In this document: piece by piece, positions 48,675 to 61,458 of the stretch
Position numbering within the stretch: position 1 is the stretch's first letter
Layout: every line of letters starts with the position of its first letter
DNA from: Ustilaginoidea virens
Lineage: Eukaryota > Ascomycota > Sordariomycetes > Hypocreales > Clavicipitaceae
Assembly: GCF_000687475.1 (NCBI RefSeq)
Contig: NC_057319.1
Coordinates: 434,001-498,000 of the forward strand
Reading direction: 5' to 3'
DNA length: 64,000 nucleotides
Made by a program: the position numbers and the translations under genes
The notes under the pieces: generated by a model
Told to the model about the DNA's origin: nothing
Database searches by the model: none
Seen by the model: only the letters and a program-made list of their open reading frames with translations

Positions 48675-49735
48675 TCACAGTATTAATTGTTTCAAGTTGC
48701 GCTGGATAATCATGTCTTGTACTGAGGCCATGGTGATCTTGAGCAGATTTGTATCGGTTGCGTTTGTAAAGTGGCCGTAAATCTCCTTTTCGGGGTTCCG
48801 GCTCAGGGCGTAAAACTTGTCGAGGAAATATTTGCTGGCAGCCTTGTAGTCGTCCTCGGGGCCGTGGTAGTCGGTGAATCCGTACTTGCTTATCGGGCTC
48901 CTGGGAAGCTTCTCCTTGAAAAGATCCATCTTGTTGAGGAATAGAATCATGGCTGACTTGGTGAACCAGTGCGAGTTCGCGATCGACTCCCACAGCATCA
49001 ACGCTTCGTTCATTTGATTCTGCACGAGAGCACGTTAGTCGCCACCGCTTGTTCGGGCATTGGGAGAGACACAAGGACCCTTCCATGCTGGTAGTTTCGT
49101 GCGAGAGGGATATATGTTCTTGGTCCCATACCCCATCTTTGTCTTCCACCAAGCACTGATCGTAACCGCTGATGGCAACCAGGAAAAGCAAGCAGTGGAC
49201 GTTCTCAAAACAGTGGATCCATTTCTTTCGCTCTGACCGCTGACCTCCCACATCGAACATTCGGTACGTCAATTGCCCAAGGTCGAAAACGCTTTCTGTG
49301 ATGCCCGTAGTTCTAAGTCGGGAGCGGAGAAGATCCTGGTCGTTGGGCACATATCCATCCGCCCAAATCCGATCCAAGCCGTCGACGAAGCTGCATCGGC
49401 ATCTCGTTAGTGATATTCACCGTTCATCGTCGTGACCGCGACCGGCGACGGCCGCCGGGTTGATGGTACGTACTATGCCAAGTTGTCGTGCAAGGCATAT
49501 TCGTTGCCTTTTGCAATTGCTTGTTTCACGCCATGATCCTGCCACAGAGCTTTGATTGGCTCAAGGTAGTCTTGAGGAAGCTTATCTTCCGGGCTGATTT
49601 CAAGTTCCACGAGGATATGCGCCATGTGCTTCTATAGAGCGAGTCAATGAATCGTTGCCCCGCAAGCCTGTTTGCTTTGATACTGGACAAGGTGCATGAT
49701 TGCATGGTCACCGGCAGGTATGGGTATATATATGG

Positions 49736-49777
<42 letters not shown>

Positions 49778-50296
49778 CCCAGTACTGAGAGCGATTCGCC
49801 GTGTCCAGTAGCTCTGGAGTATTCCGTGGACGACTCATGCAGACATACCTCGTTGTCTGGGCCGTCAAACTTGTAATCAAGCTCTGACATGGCGTCGCAT
49901 ATTGTCCGAAAGGACTGAATAATGTTGTTGAACACTACTGGCTTCCATTCTAGACGCTCGTTCTTGTTGAAGCCTTGCGAGTAAATGAGTTTCATCTGCT
50001 TGAGAATGGTGGATTTGCCCGACTCTCCGGCTCCTACAGGTGACACCAAAAGATCAGTTCCCGCGTGGCAATCTGGAAGTAAGGGAGGCTGTTGCACCAC
50101 ATGAAGAATTCGGGGAGTTGGCCGCTGGTGGCCAAACCGTGGCTAGAGGCGATGAGGATCCGTGCTGGTGTAGCTTACCTAGCAGGAGGAGCTTGACTTC
50201 TTTGGCCATGCGCTTCTCGTCCTGACGGATCACACGGTCCAGTTCGCGCGAGCGAGCGGCACCGCTGCTGTCCTTTTCCCTGCTGCCGAAGCACAT
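48675..50296 (-). CDS. Heterotrimeric G-protein alpha subunit, group II (GNA-2 / GanA / MagC type)
   Basis: Five exons on the complement: 50179-50296, 49849-50033, 49474-49631, 49132-49390, 48675-49019; 354 residues, the usual size. All Ras-like motifs are present: P-loop GAGESGKS (40-47), [13 protein letters not shown] with the switch I Arg and Thr, [21 protein letters not shown] and TNATDT. The N-terminus [12 protein letters not shown] lacks the Gly2 myristoylation site but has Cys2. The C-terminus QLIL lacks the cysteine modified by pertussis toxin. This combination fits group II, as opposed to the myristoylated group I and III subunits. It would couple GPCRs at the plasma membrane to effectors. 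The second intron contains a 41-T run (sense strand). Confidence 0.95.
49736..49776 (-). repeat. 41-nt homopolymer in a G-alpha intron
   Basis: Uninterrupted A run on the + strand, read as U in the primary transcript; inside the 49632-49848 intron. Confidence 0.9.
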
Positions 50297-50313
50297 CTTT
50301 TTTGTTCCTTTTC

Positions 50314-50345
<32 letters not shown>

Positions 50346-52329
50346 TTTTTTTATTTTTTTTTTTGGCTTGGCCTTGGAAGCCGGAATGAATGCGACTCGG
50401 GTCTCGGTGGGTGGACAAGGAGGGAATGCCTGACTCGCGACTCAATCGCAAGTCGAACCAACAAATGAACCCTCAGGCCATGCAATTCTTTTGCTCCGCG
50501 CACAACCAAACTGAAAAGAAGTCGGCGGCTGGTTAGCTTTTTGCCAGGCTGGGAGGGACCAGACCAGACGCAATCTGCGTGCGCAACGCGAGGAAAGGGT
50601 CAATCCTATAGGCGAGAGGGCGGGGACAAGGGCAACGGGGCCGGTACGGTCTGGTACGGTCTGGTACGGTTTCGGTTCGGTACGCCTGGCCTGGAGCAGG
50701 GTAGAGTCTGGACGACGACCCGTGCGGAAGATGAATGCGCAAGTATCAAGACGAGGCTGAAGAGGTGCAGAGGAAGGGAGCAAGAAGGGCAGTAATAATT
50801 GAATGCCCTGGCCACAAGGAGAAAAGGAGAAAAAAGAGGGAAAAGATCTGGAGCCGGCTCGACTGGAAGACGGCAGTACTGGGTAGGTACCTAAGGTACT
50901 GGCAAATGTACCTTGGGTAGGCCCCCAAGATGTTGGTGGAGACTCGGGACTCGGGGCCTTGTAGGACGTGCTGTTTTCTTTGTCCTCGTCCGTCCTCAAG
51001 CTGCCCGGTCTGATAATTGATACATATCCTTTTCCTGGCTCTGGTTCCTTTTCAAAACATGCATCTGCTAGCAAGGGTTCGTGGTTTCAACGCTGGTTAG
51101 TACATACCTACTTAATGCATCACAGGGCGGCATGGAGGGCTGCAAGGGTCTGGTGGGGGTGAGTTAGACGTAGCAGACCAGCCGGTGCGGAGTACCAGAC
51201 TCCATGTCATTGTCTGATATTCCAGGCCCCAAAAATTGCCTTGGAGGGGGCCAGGTTAGCGTCTGGTCCATTGCAGACCAGTTAGTTGCAGACCTCTGGA
51301 CTCTGGAATCTGCACTCTTGGAAAGGCTGCGACAACGCAACGCTGGGACTTGGCAGCTACCTACCTAGGTACCTAGGTAGTTTCATTGTTCAAATGCCAG
51401 CTGCGAGCCGAACGGAGGCTGCCTGCACGTGGTGTCTCGAGGCGGCTGGAAAGGTACATACTTATGTACATCCCCATGTCAACTATGGCCTGCGCCTTTG
51501 TCGCCAGCTAGCTGCTGACTTGACCCGCCTTCGCTCGCTGACAGGACAAGTTTTCGGCAGGCAGGTAACATGAGGATAGAGTAGAGTACATGTACCGTTG
51601 CAAAGGCCCGTAGTGACCAGGCCCTCTTCAGACGAACAAACTTGAATGCATGCATGGTATTGAGAGCTTCCAAAACGTCAACAGGTGGTGGCTAAAGCAC
51701 CCACCGAGGTTTACATACCTTGGTAGGTACCCACCTGGTGCTCCTGGTGGGGTGACATGCGCCTGAAGCGTGGACATGTGGATGCCGGGGTGATCCGAGG
51801 GCGTTCGCTAGCTGGCTTGCCTGCCTCCAGTATCGCACCTTCCAACTGAGGTACATATCTTATGACGTATGATAGGTGCTACCTGCATACTCCGTACTCC
51901 TTCATACTCCGTACTCCGTACCCTACCCAACTCGAGATTTTTGCTTCAACAGTTGCCCAGACATGAGTGGGCTGTGCTTTGACGAGGGTCGCTCTGGGCA
52001 GTGGGCGCAACCTCGAGGCCTGCAAAGTGCATAGTTGCTCCGTACAACTTCACTCAATCTTGCGGCCTGCCCAGCAAGCAGCTGGGCGTCAAAGGCCCTT
52101 TCTCGAGGCAGGTGCGGACTGGACCCGTTAGCTGCAAGCAAGTTTGCAAGCCAACAGTGTACGGCGTGCTCCGTACCCTTCACCAACGTGTCGGGGAAAT
52201 GACCAGTCAGTCCGGCAACCCTTCAATTGACAGCATCCTAGAAAAGGCTGCGCGTTGCGCTGCCTCCCTCATGCATCCCGTCGGCGAATCAGGGCCGATG
52301 GACGGCTTTTTTAAATCGAGTTTTTTTTC

Positions 52330-52366
<37 letters not shown>

Positions 52367-54662
52367 TTTTTTCGCACAATGCGTCTGGTCTGCCGTCAGC
52401 TGAACCTGGCTGCCTGCCTCCCTTGCTGCAAACTTTGTTATTATCCGGAACGCCAGCCTCCCTTGCCCACTAGCGCGCCGCAGCTTTAGTTCTGGGCCCC
52501 CAGCCTCTTTCGTGGACAGGGGCCCTAGTGCTGCTGGGCGCTGTCAAGACGTTTGAAATTTGGGAGGCAACCACCACCAGACCGACCACTTTTTGGCGTT
52601 TGTCAGAATCTTCAGCGAGCCGTCCTTCAAAACTTCATCATGCACCTCTCCCACGAAGCTACCTCGGACTCTTTTCGTGCTTGGTGTTTATCGGCAAATA
52701 AAACCAAGGGGCCGCGTCCAGCAACGGCCCAACTGCCTCGAATACTTGACTCCACCGGAATTCCATCCTTGGGCGGTTGCAAACACGTCAGCTTTGCGTG
52801 CCAGGGACGCCTGATTGAGCAACATTTGGGAGTCATGGACGACCATGCTACATACAGTACATGCTGACAAGTGGGTTAGTGCTGGTCAGTAATAAACAAT
52901 CTTCTCACCCCCCGTCCCCGTCCCCGGCCCCGTCCCCGTCCAAGTTCCCGCCGTCGGACTGGGTCCGTCCCTGGCAAGCCAAGAATCCAAGGATCCGAGT
53001 GGCCTCGTGTGTGTTCCTTGCGGAGCACACAAGTCGGAATGAGCCCGTAACCACCCGCGACGGCCCTTGGCGACGCTAATGCCGCTGTCGGGGCTCGGGA
53101 ACAAGATGAACCCAGGTCCTTGCCAGGATTTCGGTCGCTCAAGGGCGCAAACCTACGCATTTCTCCGTACTCCGTACAGTCCAAGCGAATGGTGCAGGAA
53201 ACGTGACCTGTAAAACGGAGGATTCGACGAGGTTCCCACACGATGGCTGCGTTGACTAATGGAGCGGTTCTGGTCCTCCCCTTGCGAGCAGGATAGGATG
53301 CGAGAATACATGACATCCGCTTGGTCCGCTAACGACGACAGCATAATCAAGCAAACACGCAGTACTCCGTGCGGAGCAGCGATTTGAGCAAGCAGTAGGA
53401 CTGTAGGAGGTGTCTTTATATATTTCCTTTCTATGCACACAAGCACCAAGTTACTTTCTCCCTAGCCACTCCTCCATAGGCCAAAGAGAGAAGATACAAC
53501 TTCCCAGCACCGTTGTAAAGAAGCAGTTACATATCCGCAAGTGCCTCAACTACATGCGCGATACAACAGGTACCCCACCCTGCCTGAGACGCCTTGCTTA
53601 TTTCAAAGACTTGGCCACTTGTATGGGAAATAAAGGCTTGAGTCTGGAGGTGGTCTCAAGCTGGCTTCCACTGCATGTTTAGGTCATGGCTGCTGCGAGT
53701 TTAGCTGCATGTATTCTTCCTGTAGAACATTGCAGGCTTTCAGGCACGCTGCTGCAGATCATGTGCATCACCAGGTAGGTGCCTTTTTGCTCTGGCTGGC
53801 AACACCGGCTGCAGCAGAGGCCATGTGGGATCAACAGCTCGACATCATCTTATGGAGTGAGTTTATCCGTATAACCGCAGGCATATTTTGCACCCCGATG
53901 TTGCCTGGGTTCTGGACATCTGGGCACGACAGCCCAGCCCGTCCCGTAACCAGAGACCCCCCTGATGCATGGGATGGATATACGATGCACGGGATGGATA
54001 TACGATGCACGGATTGATATGCTGGGAGGCAGCAATCAATCAACAAGGAGCGACAGATTTTACGACGACATGACAGCGATGACGCCGTTCCGCAGTTTTC
54101 CGCAGTTTTCCGCAACTTTCCCCCTAAACTAGCCGCCGAGGTCATCTTCTTTTCCATTGTCCCGCTCTCTTACTCCCTCGTCTTTCGCTGTCTTTCGCTG
54201 TCTTTCCCCGTCTTTCATCTTCTTTTAGAGGGACCGAGGCCCGGCAAATTGGAATACTACGCATGTAGCTACCATGGCAGAAAGAATGGCTCATCTGCCT
54301 CGAATCAACCATCAACTTAGGTACCCAGGTGCCACCCAGTAAATGATGGAATCAAGGTCGTGCCGCGCCGCCAGTGAAAATGAGGCCGGCAGTACTCCGT
54401 ACTCCGAACTGCCCGCCGACACCGCCAAAATTTCTGCGCCCCCGCTATCTGCACCCACTCCAGCCGGACCAGCCAGACATACATCATCGCGGCGGGGGAG
54501 GGGGGGAAAAAAACCGCACGAGAAGAGAAAAACAAAAAAAAAAAAAAAAGTTGACGCTGGTCTACTCTAAGCTCCATTTTCACACCCTTCTCTTCCTCCC
54601 AGCTCATGCGATACCCTTGTTCCTGTGCGATATCCCACGACATATAGTTTCTCTCCCGCAAC
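50297..54662. other. Intergenic region between divergent G-alpha and spermidine synthase genes
   Basis: About 4.4 kb, no gene supported. It has a (CTT)n/T tract at 50306-50365, GGTACGGTCT repeats (about 50640-50680), the 20-bp palindrome at 51361-51380, a TACTCCGTACTCC cluster (51888-51922) with more copies at 52169, 53164, 53362 and 54391, a (CTTTT)n-T tract (52320-52372), and CTGTCTTTCG repeats (54170-54225). It presumably contains both promoters. Confidence 0.6.
51361..51380. repeat. 20-bp perfect palindrome CTACCTAGGTACCTAGGTAG
   Basis: The 20 bases equal their own reverse complement. The same TACCTAGGTA core occurs at 7930-7943 and 15570-15607. Confidence 0.85.
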
Positions 54663-56412
<1,750 letters not shown>

Positions 56413-56813
56413 CGAGGAGAATCTGGCAAGGCTCGGTGGAAGCCGTGAAGAGGAGGGAGCAAACAGGTGCTGTACTTTGCCGGGAGCGGATTTTACCATG
56501 ACGTGGCATTGTTTGCACGTTGAAAGAATTGCTTGGATAGACTGTTTGGAACGGGAGCTTTTGTGTGGATTTCTAGCCACGTAGATGTGTGTCGAGAGAG
56601 CCCATTTGTCTTGTTCATCATGACCACGGATCAACGCAGGTCTCCTGCTCATCGAATGCTTAGACAAGAGAGTTGGTATCGACACCCCAGGTTATGCTTT
56701 TCGGTAAAAAAAAAAAAAAAACAAAAAAAAAAGACACCAATAACGAACTCGTGCTTGTTTTCTTCTCCGATTCTTTGTGGGACAACCAAAAGCCGGGGGC
56801 TGTTTTTTGGTCA
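56413..56813. other. Shared 3' flank of convergent spermidine synthase and amidase genes
   Basis: Four hundred bases between two stop codons, with A tracts at 56706-56731. No gene; probably two overlapping 3' UTRs. Confidence 0.65.
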
Positions 56814-57720
56814 TCAACTCGGCTCCTCAAACTGCACGTTTCCGGCGCTCACGTCGGGGTACACGTCAAACCTGCGCTGGCTGGTCAGGGGGATCTGGGT
56901 CCTGGCCTCGACGATGGCGTCGCCGCGCAGCTCGGCCTCGACAATGGTCTCGGCCTCGCCAGCCTCGACCAGGACGCTGGCCATGGGGTCGACGACCATG
57001 CTGTGCCCCCAGGCGTGGTAGGCGGCGGCCATGTCCCTGGCGGGGCTGCACAGGGCCACGTAGATCTGGTTGTCGAGGGCCCTGGCCTGGGCCAGCAGCC
57101 GCCAGTGCAGCGGGCCGGTGGTCAGGTTGAAGGCGCCCGGGTAGACGAGGGCGAAGGCGCCGCGGCGGGCGGCGACGGCGGCCAGCTCCGGGAAGCGCAG
57201 GTCGTAGCAGATGGCGACGGCGATGGTGCCGTAGTCGGGCAGGTCGACCAGGGTGAGCTTGTTGCCGGGGCTGAGGACGGCCGACTCGCGGAAGGCGATG
57301 CGGCCGGGCATGTCGATGTCGAAGAGGTGGACCTTGCGGTGGGCGGCGAGCAGGGCGCCGTCCGGGCCGAAGGTCAGGCTCGTGTTGAAGAGGCGGCCGG
57401 TGCGGGGGCAGCGCTCGGGCACCGACCCGCCGACGAGGTAGACGGCGTGGCGGGCGGCCATGGCGCGCAGCGCGTGGAACGAGGGCGCCTGGGCCTCGGG
57501 CGGCGGCGACGGCTGCAGCGTCTCGGCGTGGGCGGCGAAGTGCTCGCACCCGTAGGGCGAGTTGAAGCACTCGGGGAGGACGACGATGCCGCACCCGCGC
57601 CGGGCGGCCGCGGCGACTTGCGCGGCGGCGCGGGCGAGGTTGGCGCGCTTGTCGGGCCCGGTGGCGAGCTGGACGCAGGCCAGCCTGACGGGCTTCTTGA
57701 GCACCACCGGGGGGGATGAC

Positions 57721-57752
<32 letters not shown>

Positions 57753-57860
57753 GGACGACATGGTGCGGAGCGGGGGGCGGCAGAGACGGGCGCGGGGGGC
57801 GAGAAGCAGCCTGGCTGGGGGGAGGAGTCTGGGCGGTGGGTGAAGAGGGAGGATGCGCAT
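56814..57860 (-). CDS. Nitrilase-superfamily amidase, Nit2 / omega-amidase type
   Basis: Single exon. The conserved core starts near MSSSSSPPPP (ATG at complement 57761). The Cys-Lys-Glu triad is visible: IVVLPECFNSPYG (Glu), HRKVHLFDIDMPG (Lys) and VAICYDLRFPE (Cys). LLAQARALDNQIYV and VVDPMASVLVEAGE are further branch-10 nitrilase motifs. Known Nit2 enzymes deamidate alpha-ketoglutaramate or alpha-ketosuccinamate; the exact substrate here is inferred. Using the in-frame ATG at 57860 adds MRILPLHPPPRLLPPARLLL…, an Arg/Leu-rich, acid-free presequence like a mitochondrial signal. Products would be 348 or 315 residues, against about 280-310 in the family, so two isoforms are possible. Third-position GC is extreme and all frames are open for long distances. 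Confidence 0.9.
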
Positions 57861-58211
57861 GTTTTGGCTGTCGTGGAGGTGGTGGAGGTGGTGGTGGTGG
57901 TGTCTGGAGGTTGGAGGTTGGAGCTGCGGGTTGGCTGGCGATGGCGGGGTTGGGCGGGGTCGGTGGGTCAACCACGGCATAATGATTAGATTAGATTAGA
58001 TTACGAAAAGTACATGCATGTTACTGCTGTCATGGATCATGGACGACTTTTCGTTGCGACAGCCTGTCATCCGTCTTTGCATGACTACAAGCTACCGTCG
58101 TCTGAAAATAAAAAGAAGCAAATAAAAAGAAAACACCACCCCCCCCTTGCCCGTTCATCATTCAACTTCAGCCTGGCCGCTCATCACTCGCAGCAGCCCC
58201 CGGCTCTACCT
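57861..58211. other. Intergenic region between the amidase start and lysozyme-like stop
   Basis: Contains a (GGTGGT/GGAGGTG)n stretch just upstream of the amidase and a (GATTA)n repeat at 57983-58001. No separate gene seen; the amidase promoter should be here. Confidence 0.6.
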
Positions 58212-59019
58212 CTACACCCCGTGCCAGACCAGAGTCCCGTTGCAAACAATCGGCAAGGCCGTCTCGTTGGTGGGCGTCAGCGCCAGCATCACCTCCCTCT
58301 TGCGCGAAGCATACCGCTCGGGGATTTGGTAGCCGTGCTCCTTGGTCCACTTTGGCAGCTCCCTCACGATGGTCCTGTTGGCGTCGCGCCCGTTGTACAG
58401 GCTCCTCAGCAGGAGGGACCTCCTGGCGGCCGCGCAGCCAATGTCGTTGGCCCAGCTCACAAGCGCGCCGTACTGGTTCATGTTGAGCTTCCTCTTTCCG
58501 TCGAGGTAGACGGTGACGCAATTCTGAGCAGTCTGTGGCAAAAAAAAAAACATCATTGTCAGAGGGACGCCAAGCGGGGTTCGGCCAAGTAATAAAAAAC
58601 CCGTCAGTCGTTCCCAGGTCTTATGTCGCATCAAACGTACCACAATGTCCTTTCGGAGGACGACGGTTGCCGTCTCGTGCGTCAGGGGGAACGGGAACCC
58701 GATCTCGGCGCACGTCTCGTTGTGGCATCGGTGCCCGTAGCCGACCTTGACTCTCTTGGCCTTGTCCTTCTCTGAGCGTCCAAAAAGCGTGAGCTGGGGT
58801 TCGCGCTCGCGCGCATCTGCACTGGGGAGCTGCAGGGTGGGGGGGGGGGGGGGGGGGGCACGTACTCGGCAGTGGCAAGAAGCCTTTGTATTCTTTGACG
58901 ATGTCGAGCGTGGCATTGTTCACGGGAGGACCAATGCACCGCCCCCTGGGACCTGCGATGCTGAGAGCCGAAGCCACGCAGACGAGGAGGCTCGAGACGG
59001 AGACAAGAGTCAGCTTCAT
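58212..59019 (-). CDS. Secreted phage-type (GH24) lysozyme homologue with degenerate active site
   Basis: Three exons on the complement: 58866-59019, 58641-58771, 58212-58532; 201 residues. Signal peptide MKLTLVSVSSLLVCVASALS, then GPPVNNATLDIVKEYKGF, VKVGYGHRCHNETCAEIGFP, NQYGALVSWANDIGC and VRELPKWTKE. These match the fungal GH24/T4-type muramidase layout (GPPVN…EGF…D…T-V-GYGHLC…NQYGALVSWAFNVGC…ELPKWNK) without a gap. The usual catalytic Glu of EGF is Lys45 and the usual Thr before VGYGH is Lys60; the middle Asp is kept (Asp54). Several N-glycosylation sequons are present. Splice sites were chosen because they restore this alignment; the first intron holds a 20-C run on the sense strand. 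A TATA box lies 100 bp upstream. The molecule may bind rather than cleave peptidoglycan or chitin-like glycans. Confidence 0.82.
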
Positions 59020-59619
59020 TGTGGAGGGAATCTCGCAATGTGTAGGACGAAATGAAAGCTCTGGATGGCAGAATCCTAGGAGGGCCAGGATTGCAGAGAA
59101 GAAAGCGCAGCCTGTGGCTTTTATAAACCACCAGTTTGGACCTTTTGCGCACCACACAGACACTTGGTGGCAAAAGATTGTCGCGCACACAAAGTTTTCA
59201 TGGCTTCTTGGAAACTTTGTTTCCGATGCTGGATTGCCGTCATGAGGCGTGAGGGACGCTCAGAGATGGCAGACGTACCCATGAACTTTGGGCGGCTGCC
59301 TTCAATGTTCTAGTTCCGAAGGGCATCACGCGGCTTGGCCTCATGGCCAAACTTTGGGATTACGGGTCTCCGCCATGCTTTGCTTTGATAGTCTGCTGGG
59401 AGCTCAGCCTGTGTATCTTTGGTTGAATCGGATTCTGATCCCAGTAGAGGGCAGTGCTGATTTACCTCGTTGCATCCTGTCCTGTCCTGTGCAGGTCGAA
59501 AGCCGGAGCTCCTCTCCACGGCGGCATCTTCCAACAATACAAGAACAGTTGCGGCCTAGCGGTAGACTAACCGGTCCACCAAGCTTTTCGCTGCACGGGC
59601 AAAGAATTCCGGCCGGCTC

Positions 59620-59654
<35 letters not shown>

Positions 59655-60442
59655 CCAAATAGAAAAAGCGCATGTCGTCTCACAGTGCTGTTGTCCTTTG
59701 CAGTAAATAGTGTTGCACTCGGCAGAAATTCAAGATTTGAAACAGCGGCATGGGTGGACCCTGTCAAGACGCTAGTTCGTAGTTGACCAGGCGTGACCTG
59801 TTCGTTTCGGGCTAGCGCCATGGGGTGCCCTCGTCGCCCATGTCAGATAAAAGTTTCCTCCATTCATTCCCCCATCATGGCCGTGAAGCCTTGAATGGTT
59901 GCGCTAACTTGGCCCTCTGTCGTGCGGTTTCATCGCTTCGGCAAAAGAGACTCCCTACGTCTGGCATCAAAAGGACCTCCATGAACCGGTGGAACCACCC
60001 TGCGCAAGATTGCCGCTGGCCGGGCAGCTACCTTGAAAAATCCCGCCTGGACAAGATGAAGGCTGCCTCGACTTGACGTCTGGCGATGCGATGCTGACGA
60101 GCCCTGACCCTACAGGGTAAGCCACATGAATGGAGCACTGTGCGGCGATTTCGTGCCTGGCAGCTGGTGCCGTGCCGTAGCCGCTGGTTGCCGTCTGGTA
60201 CGGACTACATACATGGTAGCTGCGTGGCTGCGTGGCTGCGGGGCTGCGGGGCTGCGGAGCTGCTGCAGTCTGGTCATTGATGGCTTGAGCTTGCACGAGG
60301 AATGCTGGTTTCCTTGCTGGGTCGACCACCGCCGCCCCAGCCACATGATGAAAAGCCCCCCTGCGGCAGCAACTCAACACAAACCTTTGTCCCCGTCCGC
60401 ACCAACTCAATTACTTGCCCTTGCCCTGCTCACGTCGCGGCC
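59020..60442. other. Intergenic region between divergent lysozyme-like and claudin-like genes
   Basis: Besides the TATA box it contains a 32-T run (59623-59654) and short GCTGCGTGGCTGCGG repeats (about 60220-60260). No gene seen. Confidence 0.6.
59119..59125 (-). promoter_or_regulatory. TATA box of the lysozyme-like gene
   Basis: TATAAAA on the minus strand, 100 bp upstream of the predicted ATG at 59019. Confidence 0.5.
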
Positions 60443-61458
60443 ATGACTCGATCCTACGTCTACTTTTCGGCCCTCGTCGCCTTTACGGCCGGTAGGTTTC
60501 TAGGTTTCTAGGATTCTTTCTTTCTTTCTTTTTCTTTCCCCCCCCCCTGCCCCTTTGCCTTGGCGAGATCCGTCCGTCTCCGCGGCTGGTGACGTCGATG
60601 ACTCCCAACACGCCGAAAGCAGACTCTTTGCCGCCAACTCCCAAGAGAGCCACCCCTGGTCTCGCATCCAACGTGCTCGGCAATGCCATTGCCATTGCCA
60701 TTGCCATTGCCATTGCCATTGCCGGGACAGAGGCTTCTTCCCTCCTCTCTTCTTTTTAAAGCTAACCGCCATGACGCAGCGACCGCCATGATCGTCGCCT
60801 CCATCTTCCTTCCGGCGTGGATCACCTACTCGGTCACGAGCCCCCAAGGCGACAAGGTCGAGATGCACGTCGGTCTTCACAGACGCTGCATAAACTTCCA
60901 CGACCCGCCCTGCACGGACTACCCCACGCCGGACATGTGCCAAGGCGAAGACGGACGCACCTTCTGCTCCATGTGGAAAACCGTTGGCTTCCTGGCCTCC
61001 TTGTCCGCCATACTGTGCCTGGCAAGCCTGGTCAGCTTCCTCGTCATCATCAAGGGCGGCAAGTACAAGCGCGAGACTGGCTGGCCCTTTGTGACGGGCA
61101 TGCTCACGCTGGTGTCGCTGGTGGAATTCTTCATCGTCGGGACTGTGGTATGTGTGTTTTTCTTTTTTTGGGGGCTCTGCGCCGAATGGTGGCTGCGCGG
61201 CCCTTGCTGGCAGGGCAAAGGCAAGGGCAAGGGCAAAGACCCTGTTGAATCCCCTCGCTGACAGCAACGCCCGTGCAGTCGTATCTGTCCCGTCACGACG
61301 ACCAGTTTGCCATTCCGGGCTTCAACCTGGATGTCGGTTGGCAGATCAGCCTGGCTAGCGCCGTCATATGTCTCCTGGGGGCCGCTGGCCTGGCCGCGTC
61401 TGCGTATCTGCTCCCTCCCGAGGACGGATACAGCTTCCTGGAGGATGCGGATGCTTGA
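60443..61458 (+). CDS. Four-span claudin/SUR7-like membrane protein, function unknown
   Basis: Three exons: 60443-60491, 60780-61147, 61279-61458; 198 residues. Four hydrophobic helices are evident: FSALVAFTAATAMIVASIFL, VGFLASLSAILCLASLVSFL, TGMLTLVSLVEFFIVGTVSY and ISLASAVICLLGAAGLAASA. A cysteine-containing extracellular loop follows helix 1 (CINFHDPPCTDYPTPDMCQ…FC), and the C-terminus is short and acidic (LEDADA). The first-loop W plus cysteines, with both termini probably cytosolic, recalls the claudin/PMP22/SUR7 superfamily. I do not recognise a named orthologue. Intron 1 carries a (TTGCCA)n repeat. A plasma-membrane or eisosome-type role is only a guess from topology. Confidence 0.82.
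60680..60723 (+). repeat. (ATTGCC)n repeat in the claudin-like gene intron
   Basis: Seven hexamers in intron 1; they create long His/Cys or Ala/Met frames that are not coding. Confidence 0.9.

Noticed and set aside
47796..48686. 296-codon plus-strand frame downstream of the G-alpha gene
   Set aside because: It overlaps the G-alpha last exon antisense, reads through C and A homopolymers, and has no recognisable domain. No splice or promoter context supports it.
58621..58860. Alternative reading of the lysozyme-like exon 2 using the CTGCAG acceptor at about 58831
   Set aside because: That acceptor is out of phase with the exon 1 donor and leads into an Arg-rich frame without GH24 motifs. The TCAG acceptor at 58772 restores the frame and a gap-free alignment.
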